Positions 16,853 to 25,174 of a stretch of 64,000 bases of DNA are shown here, piece after piece. The stretch lies in contig ONQD01000003.1 of NCBI GenBank assembly GCA_900319865.1, forward strand, positions 62,001 to 126,000. Direction: 5' to 3'. Below the pieces are notes generated by a model, which was given only the letters and a program-made list of their open reading frames with translations, ran no database searches and was not told the DNA's origin. A program made the translations under genes and the position numbers. Source of the DNA: an uncultured Bacteroidales bacterium. GTDB lineage: Bacteria > Bacteroidota > Bacteroidia > Bacteroidales > P3. Position 1 is the first letter of the stretch; each line of letters begins with the position of its first letter.

Positions 16853-17308
16853 TCATTCTTTGCAATTTGGATATAGAGTTTGTATAGTGTTATACCATTC
16901 TTCGCTGAACCAGATGTTGTCGGGGATTTCTCCGGCGGAGAGAAAGCAGTTTATCATCTGTGCTCCCGTGTAGCCACAAAGAGTCTTCACGTTCGGCAAG
17001 TTACGGTAGGCCACCATAAACCGCTTTTCCGGCATTTTCCTCGCCACCTCGTAGAGATGGCGTACATTATCGGTGATTTGTTCCAAGGTGATGCGTGGTC
17101 TCCCTTTGCGCATCTCTGTGGTGACTAAACCGTATGAGTTGCCGACGAGACCTTCGCCCTTACCTGTTTTGGCACCGAACTTTTTAAAAGCCACCCTTGC
17201 CGAACCGGCTCCGTGCTTTCCTTCTGGATTGCTCCCGAACACAAAAATGATGTCCTTCCCCGGTGTTATGTTTCCTGTATAGTGATTCATATTGTCATTA
17301 CGCTGCAT
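16853..17308 (-). CDS. macro-like / HGAG-motif hypothetical protein
   Basis: 151 residues; an internal ATG at residue 7 (MNHYTGNITPG) could also be the start. The core IIFVFGSNPEGKHGAGSAR followed by FKKFGAKTGKGEGLVGNSYG is the signature of a phage- and island-borne family whose glycine-rich loop (G-x-HGAG-x-A) resembles the ADP-ribose-binding loop of macro domains. That fold similarity is my inference. The start and the upstream stop share a base (TAATG, 17306-17310), so translation is coupled to the DUF2779 nuclease gene. With NADAR and an ADP-ribosyltransferase-like protein nearby, an ADP-ribose-related role is plausible. Confidence 0.6.
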   Translation of the reverse strand: MQRNDNMNHYTGNITPGKDIIFVFGSNPEGKHGAGSARVAFKKFGAKTGKGEGLVGNSYGLVTTEMRKGRPRITLEQITDNVRHLYEVARKMPEKRFMVAYRNLPNVKTLCGYTGAQMINCFLSAGEIPDNIWFSEEWYNTIQTLYPNCKE

Positions 17309-19245
17309 TATATCTTCTCCCTCACCGCCCTCAATATCTCAACCATTGCCCAAGTGTCCTGCTGGCAGTAGCGTTTCAATGCCTCTCGCCGCTCTGCTTT
17401 GGTTTTCATCACATTCTTGTTCTCTTTGTCGAATACGGTAGGTGTGGGGGAGTCGTAGTTGATGTATGCGATGTATGCCTGAACACCGTTGCCAACATCC
17501 ATTCCTTTGTAGGTAAGCGATGGAACAAGTGTCGGCAAGGTCTTCTTGATTGAATAGCTGCCGGAGAGGTCTTTGTGGTAGTAGTTGAAGACATCGGCGT
17601 TTTTCATATCCTTGTACATTTCCCTGTTGTTCCTCAACAAGTGCAGAAGGTCTGCCGACTTGTCACAGATGGCAAGCAGCTTGTCTCTGTATTCGGGGAA
17701 GAGTTTCGCCAACTCTTTCAGTCGCCCAATCTCAAAACCCGTGTTCTGTGCGAGCATAGTTCCTTTAAGCATGCCGTCTTCGTTGAACTCGAAATGGTCA
17801 ATGATGGCATTCACCAGTGCCCTGCGTTCATCATCAGAGCATTCTTCATTTAGAAAGATGAAATTGTCATTTTCCTTGTCACAAACACCAGGCTCACGCT
17901 CGATGTGTAGCGAGAACTCAAACACCGACTGTCGGTACGGCTCTTCGCCGTGGAAACGTGGTAATGGGCAAGCGAATGTCTCGAAATCGAAATGGTAGAT
18001 GGGATATTCGAGCTGGTCGAACCAATACCGCATCTTGTCTCTATCGACATACTCCTTGTCGTTGTCGTAGCAGTCACGCTGGATGAGATGCTTTTCCTTT
18101 TCCAACCATTCCCGTGGCACATCGTCAAACTTGTAATACCCCTCGTTTATCAGCTGGTATTTGTCCGAAATATTCCCCAATATAAAGCCTCGGAAACCAA
18201 GATATCTGTTCGCAGAATTGGTGTCGGGTACATCACGAAGCTTTTGGAAGCAGTGTTTCCAGAACAGACATTCTGTGTTCCCGCCCCAAGCACAATGCTT
18301 GCCAACATCGACTTTCTTGGTTACATCGTGTGGGGTCGAGATGTAGCTTTCAAGGGTGGCAATCTCTTTAAGGATTGTTTCTTGGTACGCCTTGGTGGTC
18401 TCGTTCATATCGAGGAAGGTGACAATCTCTTGACCATCCACATTGTTGTACGTACATTTGCCGTTCTCATCGACAGCACCGTCATACACATACTCGCTGT
18501 TGAGTACTGCAAGATAGTAATTCACGTGGCGGTTGTCTCCCGCTTGACGGAGGGCGTGTTCGATGACGAACCTCTGGAAAGCAAGGTCGTGAGGATATTT
18601 GCCAATGTTGCTGTACCGATTGAGAAGAGAACTCTTCTTCTGTTCAAAATTCTCCGAAGCGGCGTCGGTCACGGTACTGGCAGCCGTGTTGAAGTGCCAA
18701 ATGTTCCTGTCTTTGATGAATAGTGGATACAATGTGCCTCCACGATTTCCTTTCTTATCCGAGAAACACAGTCCTTTCTTGCAGCCATCATCACAAACCT
18801 TCAAGATGTACTTGCTGTTGGTGGTGGCCTTCACTTCAATGATGTTGATTCCTTGCTCGCTTTCGTTGTATATATCCACATAGCAGCGATACGTGTGGCC
18901 GTTATGTATGTACTCGAAGAGTTTCTGGTTTTGTACATTCCGAGAGTCTGCGATAAAAGTACCATGGAAATACCTTCTGGCGACCTTCAATGCCTCATCC
19001 TCCACCTGATTGTAGTAGGGCAGCAAGGCCTCAAGTTCCGGACGAGGGGTAGCGTCGTATTTTTCATCGTCTTCTTCTGGGAATCCGGTTGATGCCATGC
19101 TTTCCGACAACTCTTCCAGCATCTCCATGCGGTGTTCGCGTTCAATATCAATATCGTGTTTCCCCGATGGGTTGTGTTTCAACTCCATCGGGAAATACAT
19201 CGGACAACGTGTCCAGTTAATGAATCTTGTTTTTGAGATGTACAT
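17308..19245 (-). CDS. DUF2779 protein: Cas4-like Fe-S nuclease fused to DEDD exonuclease
   Basis: 645 residues with two nuclease modules. The N-terminal part starts with ISKTRFINWTRCPMYF and has a PD-(D/E)XK signature: D124 (CYVDIYN) and E137/K139 (NIIEVKATT). Four cysteines, C14, C318, C326 and C332, are placed like the iron-sulfur staple of Cas4/AddB-type nucleases. The C-terminal half is the DUF2779 domain with a DEDD exonuclease pattern: HFDFETF (D420, E422), AQNTGFEIGRLKELA and YCQQDTWAMVEIL. The family is known from defence islands but its action is not established to my knowledge. No signal peptide. Confidence 0.85.
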   Translation of the reverse strand: MYISKTRFINWTRCPMYFPMELKHNPSGKHDIDIEREHRMEMLEELSESMASTGFPEEDDEKYDATPRPELEALLPYYNQVEDEALKVARRYFHGTFIADSRNVQNQKLFEYIHNGHTYRCYVDIYNESEQGINIIEVKATTNSKYILKVCDDGCKKGLCFSDKKGNRGGTLYPLFIKDRNIWHFNTAASTVTDAASENFEQKKSSLLNRYSNIGKYPHDLAFQRFVIEHALRQAGDNRHVNYYLAVLNSEYVYDGAVDENGKCTYNNVDGQEIVTFLDMNETTKAYQETILKEIATLESYISTPHDVTKKVDVGKHCAWGGNTECLFWKHCFQKLRDVPDTNSANRYLGFRGFILGNISDKYQLINEGYYKFDDVPREWLEKEKHLIQRDCYDNDKEYVDRDKMRYWFDQLEYPIYHFDFETFACPLPRFHGEEPYRQSVFEFSLHIEREPGVCDKENDNFIFLNEECSDDERRALVNAIIDHFEFNEDGMLKGTMLAQNTGFEIGRLKELAKLFPEYRDKLLAICDKSADLLHLLRNNREMYKDMKNADVFNYYHKDLSGSYSIKKTLPTLVPSLTYKGMDVGNGVQAYIAYINYDSPTPTVFDKENKNVMKTKAERREALKRYCQQDTWAMVEILRAVREKI

Positions 19246-19256
19246 TTGCTTGAATT

Positions 19257-20423
19257 TTAGTCTTCTTCCATTTTGGAAATATCCAAATTTTCATTCTTGT
19301 CTTCCCATTCCTTTTTGACTTTTCCTTGCATAAATAGAGATTCTGCTTCTTCCCTGGAGACAGCCTCAACAGAATAGAAAGAGGTGGTGGTTACGGCGTG
19401 CTCTATCTGGAAAGTTCTCTTGGCCGTATTCGTATCTTTCCGTGATGGACGGACTCCATCAACATTCAATAACGCTTTCAGTTTTTTATATGCAACATCT
19501 TCATTCCAAGGAGCGGGATACTCTGGGTAAAGCATATACTTATACTCCAAAGCAATATTGCTCTGTTTATCCAGCAGAAGAGATACATTTGCATAATTGG
19601 CTATCAAGCTCTGGTAGTCATCCTTGTGAAATTCGTAGAGATAAGCCCCGAAACCGTAGGCGGCAATTCTCCCTATGCAGCTTTGCTTTTTCTCGATAAA
19701 GTCTTTGGAGTATTCAAGAGCCTCCTTGGCCGTTGATGCTATCCTTGAATTGGATGAAGCCACACTGTCCAATACCACCAGACTGCCATATTCGGCCATT
19801 GGCTCTTCCATACATCTCAAAATGTCTTTGGCACCAACACCCACGTGATGATAGAATGAATGGAAATATTCGTGGAGCAGAACCTCACCCATCAGAAGCA
19901 TCTTTTCGTCAAGTCCAATGGTAATAGATTCAATAACATCCACAAATAACGTAATGACACACTCATCGTCATCATAATAATACATACCTAGATAAGGCCT
20001 CGCATCTGTACTACCTAATGCCTTCTCCAGTTCTTTCTGCTGTCCTTTGCAGACATCAAGAAGTTCTTCCAGTTTCTTGTACTCCCTATGGGACTGGTCC
20101 AATCTTTCCTCTATACTTTTTATCAGGTTGTCCAGTTCCTCTATTTCCTTTTCCTGTTCGTCGTAGGGTGGAAATTCATGTCGGTCTATCCACCTTCCGC
20201 TGAGCACCAATCTAGTGTGTCGCTGAAGGTCATTAATTTTGAACGACAGGGACTTGTCAAGGAACAGTCGATGTTCGGCCAATCCCCGTAAAAAGTCCAC
20301 TGCATCAGGTTCTAGTTCATTTTTAGGAGGACACTCTTCGTCGATGCTGTAACGAAAAACCTCATCCTCTTCTCTTGCCGTGTTGCCGAAATATTCGTCA
20401 GTTAAGGTCTTTAATACTCCCAT
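19257..20423 (-). CDS. zincin-like metallopeptidase, cytoplasmic (paralogue of 20919-22898)
   Basis: 388 residues with no signal peptide. The zinc motif HEYFH (184-188) and downstream EEPMAEYG (206-213) give an HExxH...E gluzincin-like site; IAAYGFGAYLYEFHKDD follows. The same HExxH, EEPxAEYG and YGxGA elements recur in the protein at 20919-22898, so the two are paralogues. Residues ~88-136 form a likely coiled coil (EIEELDNLIKSIEERLDQ and beyond). The peptidase family and substrate are unknown. Eleven bases separate it from the DUF2779 gene. Possible roles are regulated proteolysis or a toxin; the sequence does not decide. Confidence 0.72.
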   Translation of the reverse strand: MGVLKTLTDEYFGNTAREEDEVFRYSIDEECPPKNELEPDAVDFLRGLAEHRLFLDKSLSFKINDLQRHTRLVLSGRWIDRHEFPPYDEQEKEIEELDNLIKSIEERLDQSHREYKKLEELLDVCKGQQKELEKALGSTDARPYLGMYYYDDDECVITLFVDVIESITIGLDEKMLLMGEVLLHEYFHSFYHHVGVGAKDILRCMEEPMAEYGSLVVLDSVASSNSRIASTAKEALEYSKDFIEKKQSCIGRIAAYGFGAYLYEFHKDDYQSLIANYANVSLLLDKQSNIALEYKYMLYPEYPAPWNEDVAYKKLKALLNVDGVRPSRKDTNTAKRTFQIEHAVTTTSFYSVEAVSREEAESLFMQGKVKKEWEDKNENLDISKMEED

Positions 20424-20439
20424 AATGTATTATCCTCCT

Positions 20440-20898
20440 CTATTCGTCAGAAAACATAAAAAGCAGGAAAAATCTCTTTGGTGCCTTTTCGGGAACCTTG
20501 GCGCGCTCTATAAGCTCATTGTACACGGCGGACATTATTTCATTTTCCTCTGCCATTTTGCGGAGCGTAGACAAACGCATCTTGAAAAAGCTGGCGTTTT
20601 TAAGTTCAACGCACTTGAAATCAATGTTCCAATTATCGTCCAGTAAATATCTAAGATCGACTGTTTTGTTGTCGATTTGTAGTCCACTATGGTGAATTTG
20701 TCCATGGGTTATTGTGCCATCTGGATGTTCAAAGGCGGCATTGAATAAGTCGTTATAATCTAACCATTTTCCATTGCAATTTTCATATGCAATATCACGT
20801 TCAATCATAATTGCCACTTTCATCAGATGGACTTTGTCGCATCCATCAACACCTTCCGACCAATTTCCATCGGAGGTCCATACTTTAATAGTTGACAT
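20440..20898 (-). CDS. hypothetical protein
   Basis: 152 residues, not recognised. There is no signal peptide or membrane segment. The middle part (DGTITHGQIHHSGLQIDNK) looks beta-rich and the C-terminus is basic and helical (LSTLRKMAEENEIMSAVYNE). It is encoded between the two paralogous zincin genes with 16- and 20-base gaps, so it may be a partner or inhibitor of one of them; that is positional inference only. Confidence 0.6.
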   Translation of the reverse strand: MSTIKVWTSDGNWSEGVDGCDKVHLMKVAIMIERDIAYENCNGKWLDYNDLFNAAFEHPDGTITHGQIHHSGLQIDNKTVDLRYLLDDNWNIDFKCVELKNASFFKMRLSTLRKMAEENEIMSAVYNELIERAKVPEKAPKRFFLLFMFSDE

Positions 20899-20918
20899 GG
20901 GTTTTTGATTTTGTTTTT

Positions 20919-22898
20919 TTATTCCAGTATCCTTCCATTTTCATCTATTTTTCTCCCATATTTATTTATTCTAAACTCTTCACCATTCTGTTTTACCTTG
21001 TATTCGCACTCCTTCCTTGTGACTTCTCCATCACGCGTGTATGTGATTACACACCGTATGATATTTCCCTCATATACAACTGGTATCTGCTCCACACCTT
21101 GTTTGTTTACAAGTCCCATAAATTTCCCAATCTTCACTTCACATAAACCGCTCTCGTCGAATTCGTGTCTACAATATATAGATTCATCGTATTTGATTTG
21201 AGTAATCTTATTGTTGTACGAATCAATTATTCCCCATTTATTATTCAGAAATGCTTTATAATATCGAGTATCATTTTGGGTATTACTATTGTCATACATT
21301 TCTTCGAAATCATCATATTCCACTGGTACTTGTTCCACACCTTGTTTGTTGATAAGTCCCCATTTATTTCCTATTCTCACCTTACACAAATCATTCATAT
21401 CGAAACACTCTATCCCATCATATTTGAATTGAGTGATTGGGTTATTGTTCAAATCAAGTATAGCATATTTGCCATTCCTCCCTGCATTGTAGAATTCATC
21501 ATTCATTCCAATATATTCATATTTTACTGGTACTTGCTCCTCTCCTTGTTTGTTTATGAGCCCACTACTGTTTCCTATTCTCACTTTATACAGATCATTG
21601 CTGTTGAACCACCCTATCTCATCATATTTCACTGGAACTTGTTCCTCTCCTTGTTTGTTCACAAGTCCCCAGCGATTATCCATCATTACTTCGCACAAGT
21701 CATTCTCGTCAAAATTTTTAATTTTATCGTATTGAAATGGGGTTATTGGTTTGAGTTTCGAATCAAGTATGCCCCATTTACCATCTCTTTTTAATTTAAA
21801 ATAGCCTTCACCAAAACTTTCAATATCTTTATAATCCTCTTTTCTGACAAGAATTCCATTAATGGATGTCAGTTCCTTATGTTTCGGAGAAACGATTGTC
21901 GGAATATCGAGTTCAAGATCACGACAAAAACGGTCACAAATATAGTCTTTTCCAATATACAGATGTTCAATGTCGCTATTTAAACGATAATGTAGCAAGA
22001 TACGCACCAATCCCGACAAATCGTGTCTGCTTCTCCAATTCCCATCAAGTCCTAATGTTTTCGTCGCATCATCCCAAAAGTAGGTTGGCGGAATATCATA
22101 CACGGGAGTCCATTTTGCAACAAAAGGTTGGTCTTCCACATCCACGAAATCCCCCTCCTCTGGCATAGCGATGAGACCGTTCGAGAAATCTGGCAGCTGG
22201 TATTCGACGATAGGTATTTTATACTCTTCAAGATATGTTTTGAGCGATGTGTCTCCGCCCAAATACTGATCCATTATTTTTGCGCCATAGCCATAGCAAC
22301 AGTTTTTATCGCTTACAGTGTTGTGCGCCCATTCATAGTAGGGACTGCTGGTCTCATGCAGATACAGCAGCATCCCATACTCGGCCAAAGGTTCTTCCAC
22401 GAACATCGCGTATGGATATTTTTCGTGTCCGGGACGGTTGAAATAAGCATGCATAACCTCGTGTGCAAATGTCGAAACCAAGTATTCGTCCATCTTGCTT
22501 GCATCCGCTTTCGCCATTGCCTCTGGGAACAATTTGATGGCATTATTCTGACTGTCATATAGTCCGAGCAACCTCATTGATGAATGTGCTTCACGCTCTA
22601 CTTTTAGTTTCCCGAGTTTTACCTCTATCTTCTGGCACTCTGCCCTTAAAGTATCATCCTCTTGAATCTTTTTGTAGAGTTGCTCATACATGCTTCTCCA
22701 ATACTTTAGTGCCTTCTCGTAATAGTCGTCAACAGAGCGCATGGGCGTCCCTGGTTCAATGATAACATCGACTTTTAACCTTCTGACAATATCGTCAAGC
22801 GATATGAAGTCGCCAAGTGAATAAATTTTATTAGCATTCTCTCTCAGTAAGGATTTCTGTTTTGGCGTTAACAAGGCGTTTTGGTCTATAATATTCAT
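20919..22898 (-). CDS. zincin-like metallopeptidase fused to WG repeats
   Basis: 659 residues, no signal peptide. The N-terminal ~300 residues carry HEVMH (146-150), EEPLAEYG (168-175) and CYGYGAKIMDQYLGG, the same set as the paralogue at 19257-20423. A helical stretch ~57-104 precedes the active site. From ~residue 370 a run of about six WG repeats follows (WGILDSKLKPITPFQYDKI, WGLVNKQGEEQVPVKYDEI, WGLINKQGVEQVPVEYDDF and similar), ending in a charged tail (KQNGEEFRINKYGRKIDENG). The architecture suggests a peptidase with a binding or sensing domain. I know no described system with this combination. Confidence 0.72.
   Translation of the reverse strand: MNIIDQNALLTPKQKSLLRENANKIYSLGDFISLDDIVRRLKVDVIIEPGTPMRSVDDYYEKALKYWRSMYEQLYKKIQEDDTLRAECQKIEVKLGKLKVEREAHSSMRLLGLYDSQNNAIKLFPEAMAKADASKMDEYLVSTFAHEVMHAYFNRPGHEKYPYAMFVEEPLAEYGMLLYLHETSSPYYEWAHNTVSDKNCCYGYGAKIMDQYLGGDTSLKTYLEEYKIPIVEYQLPDFSNGLIAMPEEGDFVDVEDQPFVAKWTPVYDIPPTYFWDDATKTLGLDGNWRSRHDLSGLVRILLHYRLNSDIEHLYIGKDYICDRFCRDLELDIPTIVSPKHKELTSINGILVRKEDYKDIESFGEGYFKLKRDGKWGILDSKLKPITPFQYDKIKNFDENDLCEVMMDNRWGLVNKQGEEQVPVKYDEIGWFNSNDLYKVRIGNSSGLINKQGEEQVPVKYEYIGMNDEFYNAGRNGKYAILDLNNNPITQFKYDGIECFDMNDLCKVRIGNKWGLINKQGVEQVPVEYDDFEEMYDNSNTQNDTRYYKAFLNNKWGIIDSYNNKITQIKYDESIYCRHEFDESGLCEVKIGKFMGLVNKQGVEQIPVVYEGNIIRCVITYTRDGEVTRKECEYKVKQNGEEFRINKYGRKIDENGRILE
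21080..21670 (-). repeat. near-identical ~38-base DNA repeats inside the WG-repeat coding region
   Basis: Four copies of a ~38-base unit built around CCTTGTTTGTT lie at about 21080-21119, 21323-21360, 21527-21564 and 21631-21670. They encode the element NKQGxEQVPVxY. Spacing varies, and their similarity at DNA level points to recent duplication or gene conversion among repeats. They are coding, not a CRISPR array. Confidence 0.7.
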
Positions 22899-22929
22899 AA
22901 GCTCTGTATATTTAAATTTGATTGTATTA

Positions 22930-24003
22930 TTATTCTTCTATTATTATGTCAAACACGTTAAAGGCCGGATGATTCTTATACAAACCCTTTGTCCCTTTAG
23001 GCACATAGAGTCGGCGTTGTCTTTTATCATCTCCCTTAATATCATCAAAACAATCATCATCATCGCCAAACTTTACGCTATTAGGATTATTTATTTCGAT
23101 ATGTATATCTGTGAGGTTGTAACAACAGCAGAATGCATCAGTGTTTATATAAGTCACAGAGTTTGGAATATAAATTTTGCTAAGTTTACTTCCTATAAAA
23201 ACTTCCCCTTCAATTCTGGATATGGAATTAGGAATCCGAAGACTATTAAGACCGCAACTATCGAATGCGTTAATACCAATTTCGCGTACCGAATCTGGAA
23301 TTTTGAAATTACTAGGCAGATGCAAACAGAATTGGAATGCAGACTCCGCTATCTTGGTCACAGAGTTAGGAATTATTGTACCACAGCATCCGTCTATCAA
23401 TGTGTTGGTGTTGGTTTCAATAATGGCGTTACAATCATTACGGCTGTCATAAACAGGGTTTTCCGGGTCTACTTTGATAGTGCTTGCACTTGTTATTATT
23501 GAACCACCTATCTTCATCACCGATTTGGGAATAACAATATTTCTAATATTTGGACATTCCCCAAATGCGTACTCGCCAATTTCATTCACCGATTCTGGAA
23601 TAAATACATCATGGAGATTGGGACACTCCGTAAATGCGCAACTCCCTATCTTAGTAACTGTGTTGGGAATCAATATGACACCTACGGTTTCATCGCCCTG
23701 GAAAGCCCGATCCTCAATTTCTGATACACCACCAGGAATTCTTACCACAAAAGGAGCTTCTGCCTTGTCTCCATACATTTCGACAGCATCTTTTAATTCT
23801 TCTGTATTAGCAGCCCAGAATACAGGTTTACCACCATACAAATCAACTTCTACCACAGCTGTCCATAATTTGCTTTTCTCGGTCGGGAAATTATATGTAA
23901 CATTTCTCAATATATTACTATGGTCCAAGGTATTAATGTAACCATTAAGTTCTCTCTCCAAATCCGAATGACTGGATTCGCTAAATATTTTTACTTGTTT
24001 CAT
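22930..24003 (-). CDS. BspA-type leucine-rich-repeat protein (LRR_5), no signal peptide
   Basis: 357 residues. From ~residue 95 there are about eight LRR_5 units of the form IPNSVTKIGSCAFTECPNL, including IPESVNEIGEYAFGECPNI and IPDSVREIGINAFDSCGL. Such repeats are ligand-binding surfaces; many Bacteroidota members are secreted, but here the N-terminus (MKQVKIFSESSHSDLERELN) is charged and no signal or type IX domain is visible, so it is probably cytoplasmic. The N-terminal ~90 residues are not recognised. Encoded between a hypothetical gene and the zincin-WG gene, it may be a recognition component. Confidence 0.8.
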   Translation of the reverse strand: MKQVKIFSESSHSDLERELNGYINTLDHSNILRNVTYNFPTEKSKLWTAVVEVDLYGGKPVFWAANTEELKDAVEMYGDKAEAPFVVRIPGGVSEIEDRAFQGDETVGVILIPNTVTKIGSCAFTECPNLHDVFIPESVNEIGEYAFGECPNIRNIVIPKSVMKIGGSIITSASTIKVDPENPVYDSRNDCNAIIETNTNTLIDGCCGTIIPNSVTKIAESAFQFCLHLPSNFKIPDSVREIGINAFDSCGLNSLRIPNSISRIEGEVFIGSKLSKIYIPNSVTYINTDAFCCCYNLTDIHIEINNPNSVKFGDDDDCFDDIKGDDKRQRRLYVPKGTKGLYKNHPAFNVFDIIIEE

Positions 24004-24075
24004 ATTTCATTGCGATTACCTGTACATCGTGAGGTTTTTGTTAATCATTCGTTAGACTCATTGATGCGGGGTGCC

Positions 24076-24597
24076 TCAAATCAACTGGTAGAATTCCTGC
24101 ATCATCTGCTTGAACTCCATTCTGTTGTCGTCGTTCAAATCCTCGATGAGCTTCTTCACCTCTTTTTCCCAATCCAAATCTTTAAGCACCAGCAGAACGA
24201 ATCCTCCGAAGTCAAGCTTCTCCTGTTTAACAAGTTGCTTCAGCTCCCAGCAGTGCTTAAAGAAGTTGATGTCGCATACGTTGATGACTAGCAATCCTTG
24301 TTTGGTCTTCTCGACTTCGGCAACAAGCTTGCTCCACAAGGCAGATTTATCGCCGAACGGCCAGGTACTGTCAATCGTTATATCGTTGACCTTCCCATTC
24401 CGCTTCAGCACATCATACTTTAGATGCTCCTTCGCAAAATTGGAGTCCAGGTGAATGCCATCATCGGTGACAATGATTCCCTTACGGGTTCCCGCTTGGC
24501 TCCACGGGGTAATACCCATAATAATGTCGTGTATTCTTGCCAAGTCACAAGAAACGTCAGCTTTATAGGCTTCTTTTTTATCAATCGAATCGCTCAT
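24076..24597 (-). CDS. hypothetical protein, first gene of the island operon
   Basis: 173 residues, not recognised. No signal peptide, membrane helix or Walker motif is seen. The central part (ALWSKLVAEVEKTKQGLLVINVC, split here as ALWSKLVAEV and GLLVINVCDINFF) and FGGFVLLVLKDLDWEKEV suggest an alternating alpha/beta fold of the Rossmann type. The C-terminus is charged and helical. It stands first behind the promoter at 24778-24809, with a leader of about 175 bases, so it could be a regulator or a sensor; neither is shown. Confidence 0.6.
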   Translation of the reverse strand: MSDSIDKKEAYKADVSCDLARIHDIIMGITPWSQAGTRKGIIVTDDGIHLDSNFAKEHLKYDVLKRNGKVNDITIDSTWPFGDKSALWSKLVAEVEKTKQGLLVINVCDINFFKHCWELKQLVKQEKLDFGGFVLLVLKDLDWEKEVKKLIEDLNDDNRMEFKQMMQEFYQLI

Positions 24598-24777
24598 GAC
24601 CGTTTTTTAATTTATACTATGACTATGTTTTCTATATTCAGTTATTCCCTTGGTTCATACACTACATCGCATAAACAAGACTGCATGGTACCTACCCCGA
24701 TTTGTCCAAACCTGCTTTTTCTGTACAAATTGAAAACCAATCTTTTCAACAAGCCAATAACTGGCGGTTTGGATTTG

Positions 24778-24809
24778 CAAAGATAATGAAAAAATGTGGT
24801 ATTACCAAA
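24778..24809 (-). promoter_or_regulatory. Bacteroidota-type promoter for the accessory-island operon
   Basis: On the minus strand TTTG (24806-24809) is followed after 20 bases by TATCTTTG (24778-24785), a full match to TAnnTTTG. Transcription would start near 24771 and run through the genes from 24597 down to 13473. The ~175-base leader (24598-24771) shows no structure I recognise. Confidence 0.6.
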
Positions 24810-24916
24810 CTTTTTTTGAAATATCATGTCACTTATGGTTATCTGTGTTTTTGCACTTTCTCTATATGAACTTGTTATGCTGTCTGGCCGAGAACTCAAA
24901 AGGACTGTTACGGGCA

Positions 24917-24944
24917 TAAAAAAAGAAGACCTTTTTGGTCTTCT
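24917..24944 (-). terminator. rho-independent terminator of the tRNA-Leu unit
   Basis: AGAAGACC (24924-24931) pairs perfectly with GGTCTTCT (24937-24944) across a 5-base loop. On the minus strand the stem is followed by a run of seven T residues. It lies six bases beyond the CCA end of tRNA-Leu(CAG). Confidence 0.85.
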
Positions 24945-24949
24945 ATTTT

Positions 24950-25034
<85 letters not shown>

Positions 25035-25119
25035 ATCTGGTAGAGTAGACTTGAACTTGCACCGCCCTACGGCGACTACCCCCTCAAAGTAGCGTGTCTA
25101 CCAATTCCACCACCTGGGC
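25035..25119 (-). tRNA. degenerate tRNA-Leu (anticodon GAG), probable pseudogene
   Basis: The 5' part is a clear Leu tRNA: acceptor 5' strand GCCCAGG, D arm GTGGAATTGGTAGACAC, anticodon stem CTACT/GGTAG with loop TTGAGGG (anticodon GAG), variable arm CGCC-GTAG-GGCG and T loop TTCAAGT. The rest, CTACTCTACCAGA, pairs neither with the T-stem 5' strand GCAAG (CTTGC expected) nor with the acceptor 5' strand (CCTGGGC expected), and there is no CCA. Total length is still 85, directly abutting the next tRNA. It would not fold as a working tRNA as written. A functional Leu(GAG) gene would have to be elsewhere. Confidence 0.7.
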
Positions 25120-25142
25120 TTGCTATCTCTCGAAAGCGGGTG

Positions 25143-25174
25143 CAAAAGTACTAACTTTTTTCGACATGGACAAA
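25143..25174 (-). promoter_or_regulatory. Bacteroidota-type promoter of the tRNA-Leu unit
   Basis: On the minus strand TTTG (25171-25174) is followed after 20 bases by TACTTTTG (25143-25150). Predicted start near 25136, 17 bases before the first tRNA. The remaining bases up to 25402 are A+T-rich and I see no gene in them. Confidence 0.7.

Noticed and set aside
21080..21670. regularly recurring ~38-base units, at first sight CRISPR-like
   Set aside because: Spacing is irregular and the units are in frame within the WG-repeat coding region, encoding NKQGxEQVPVxY. No cas genes are present.
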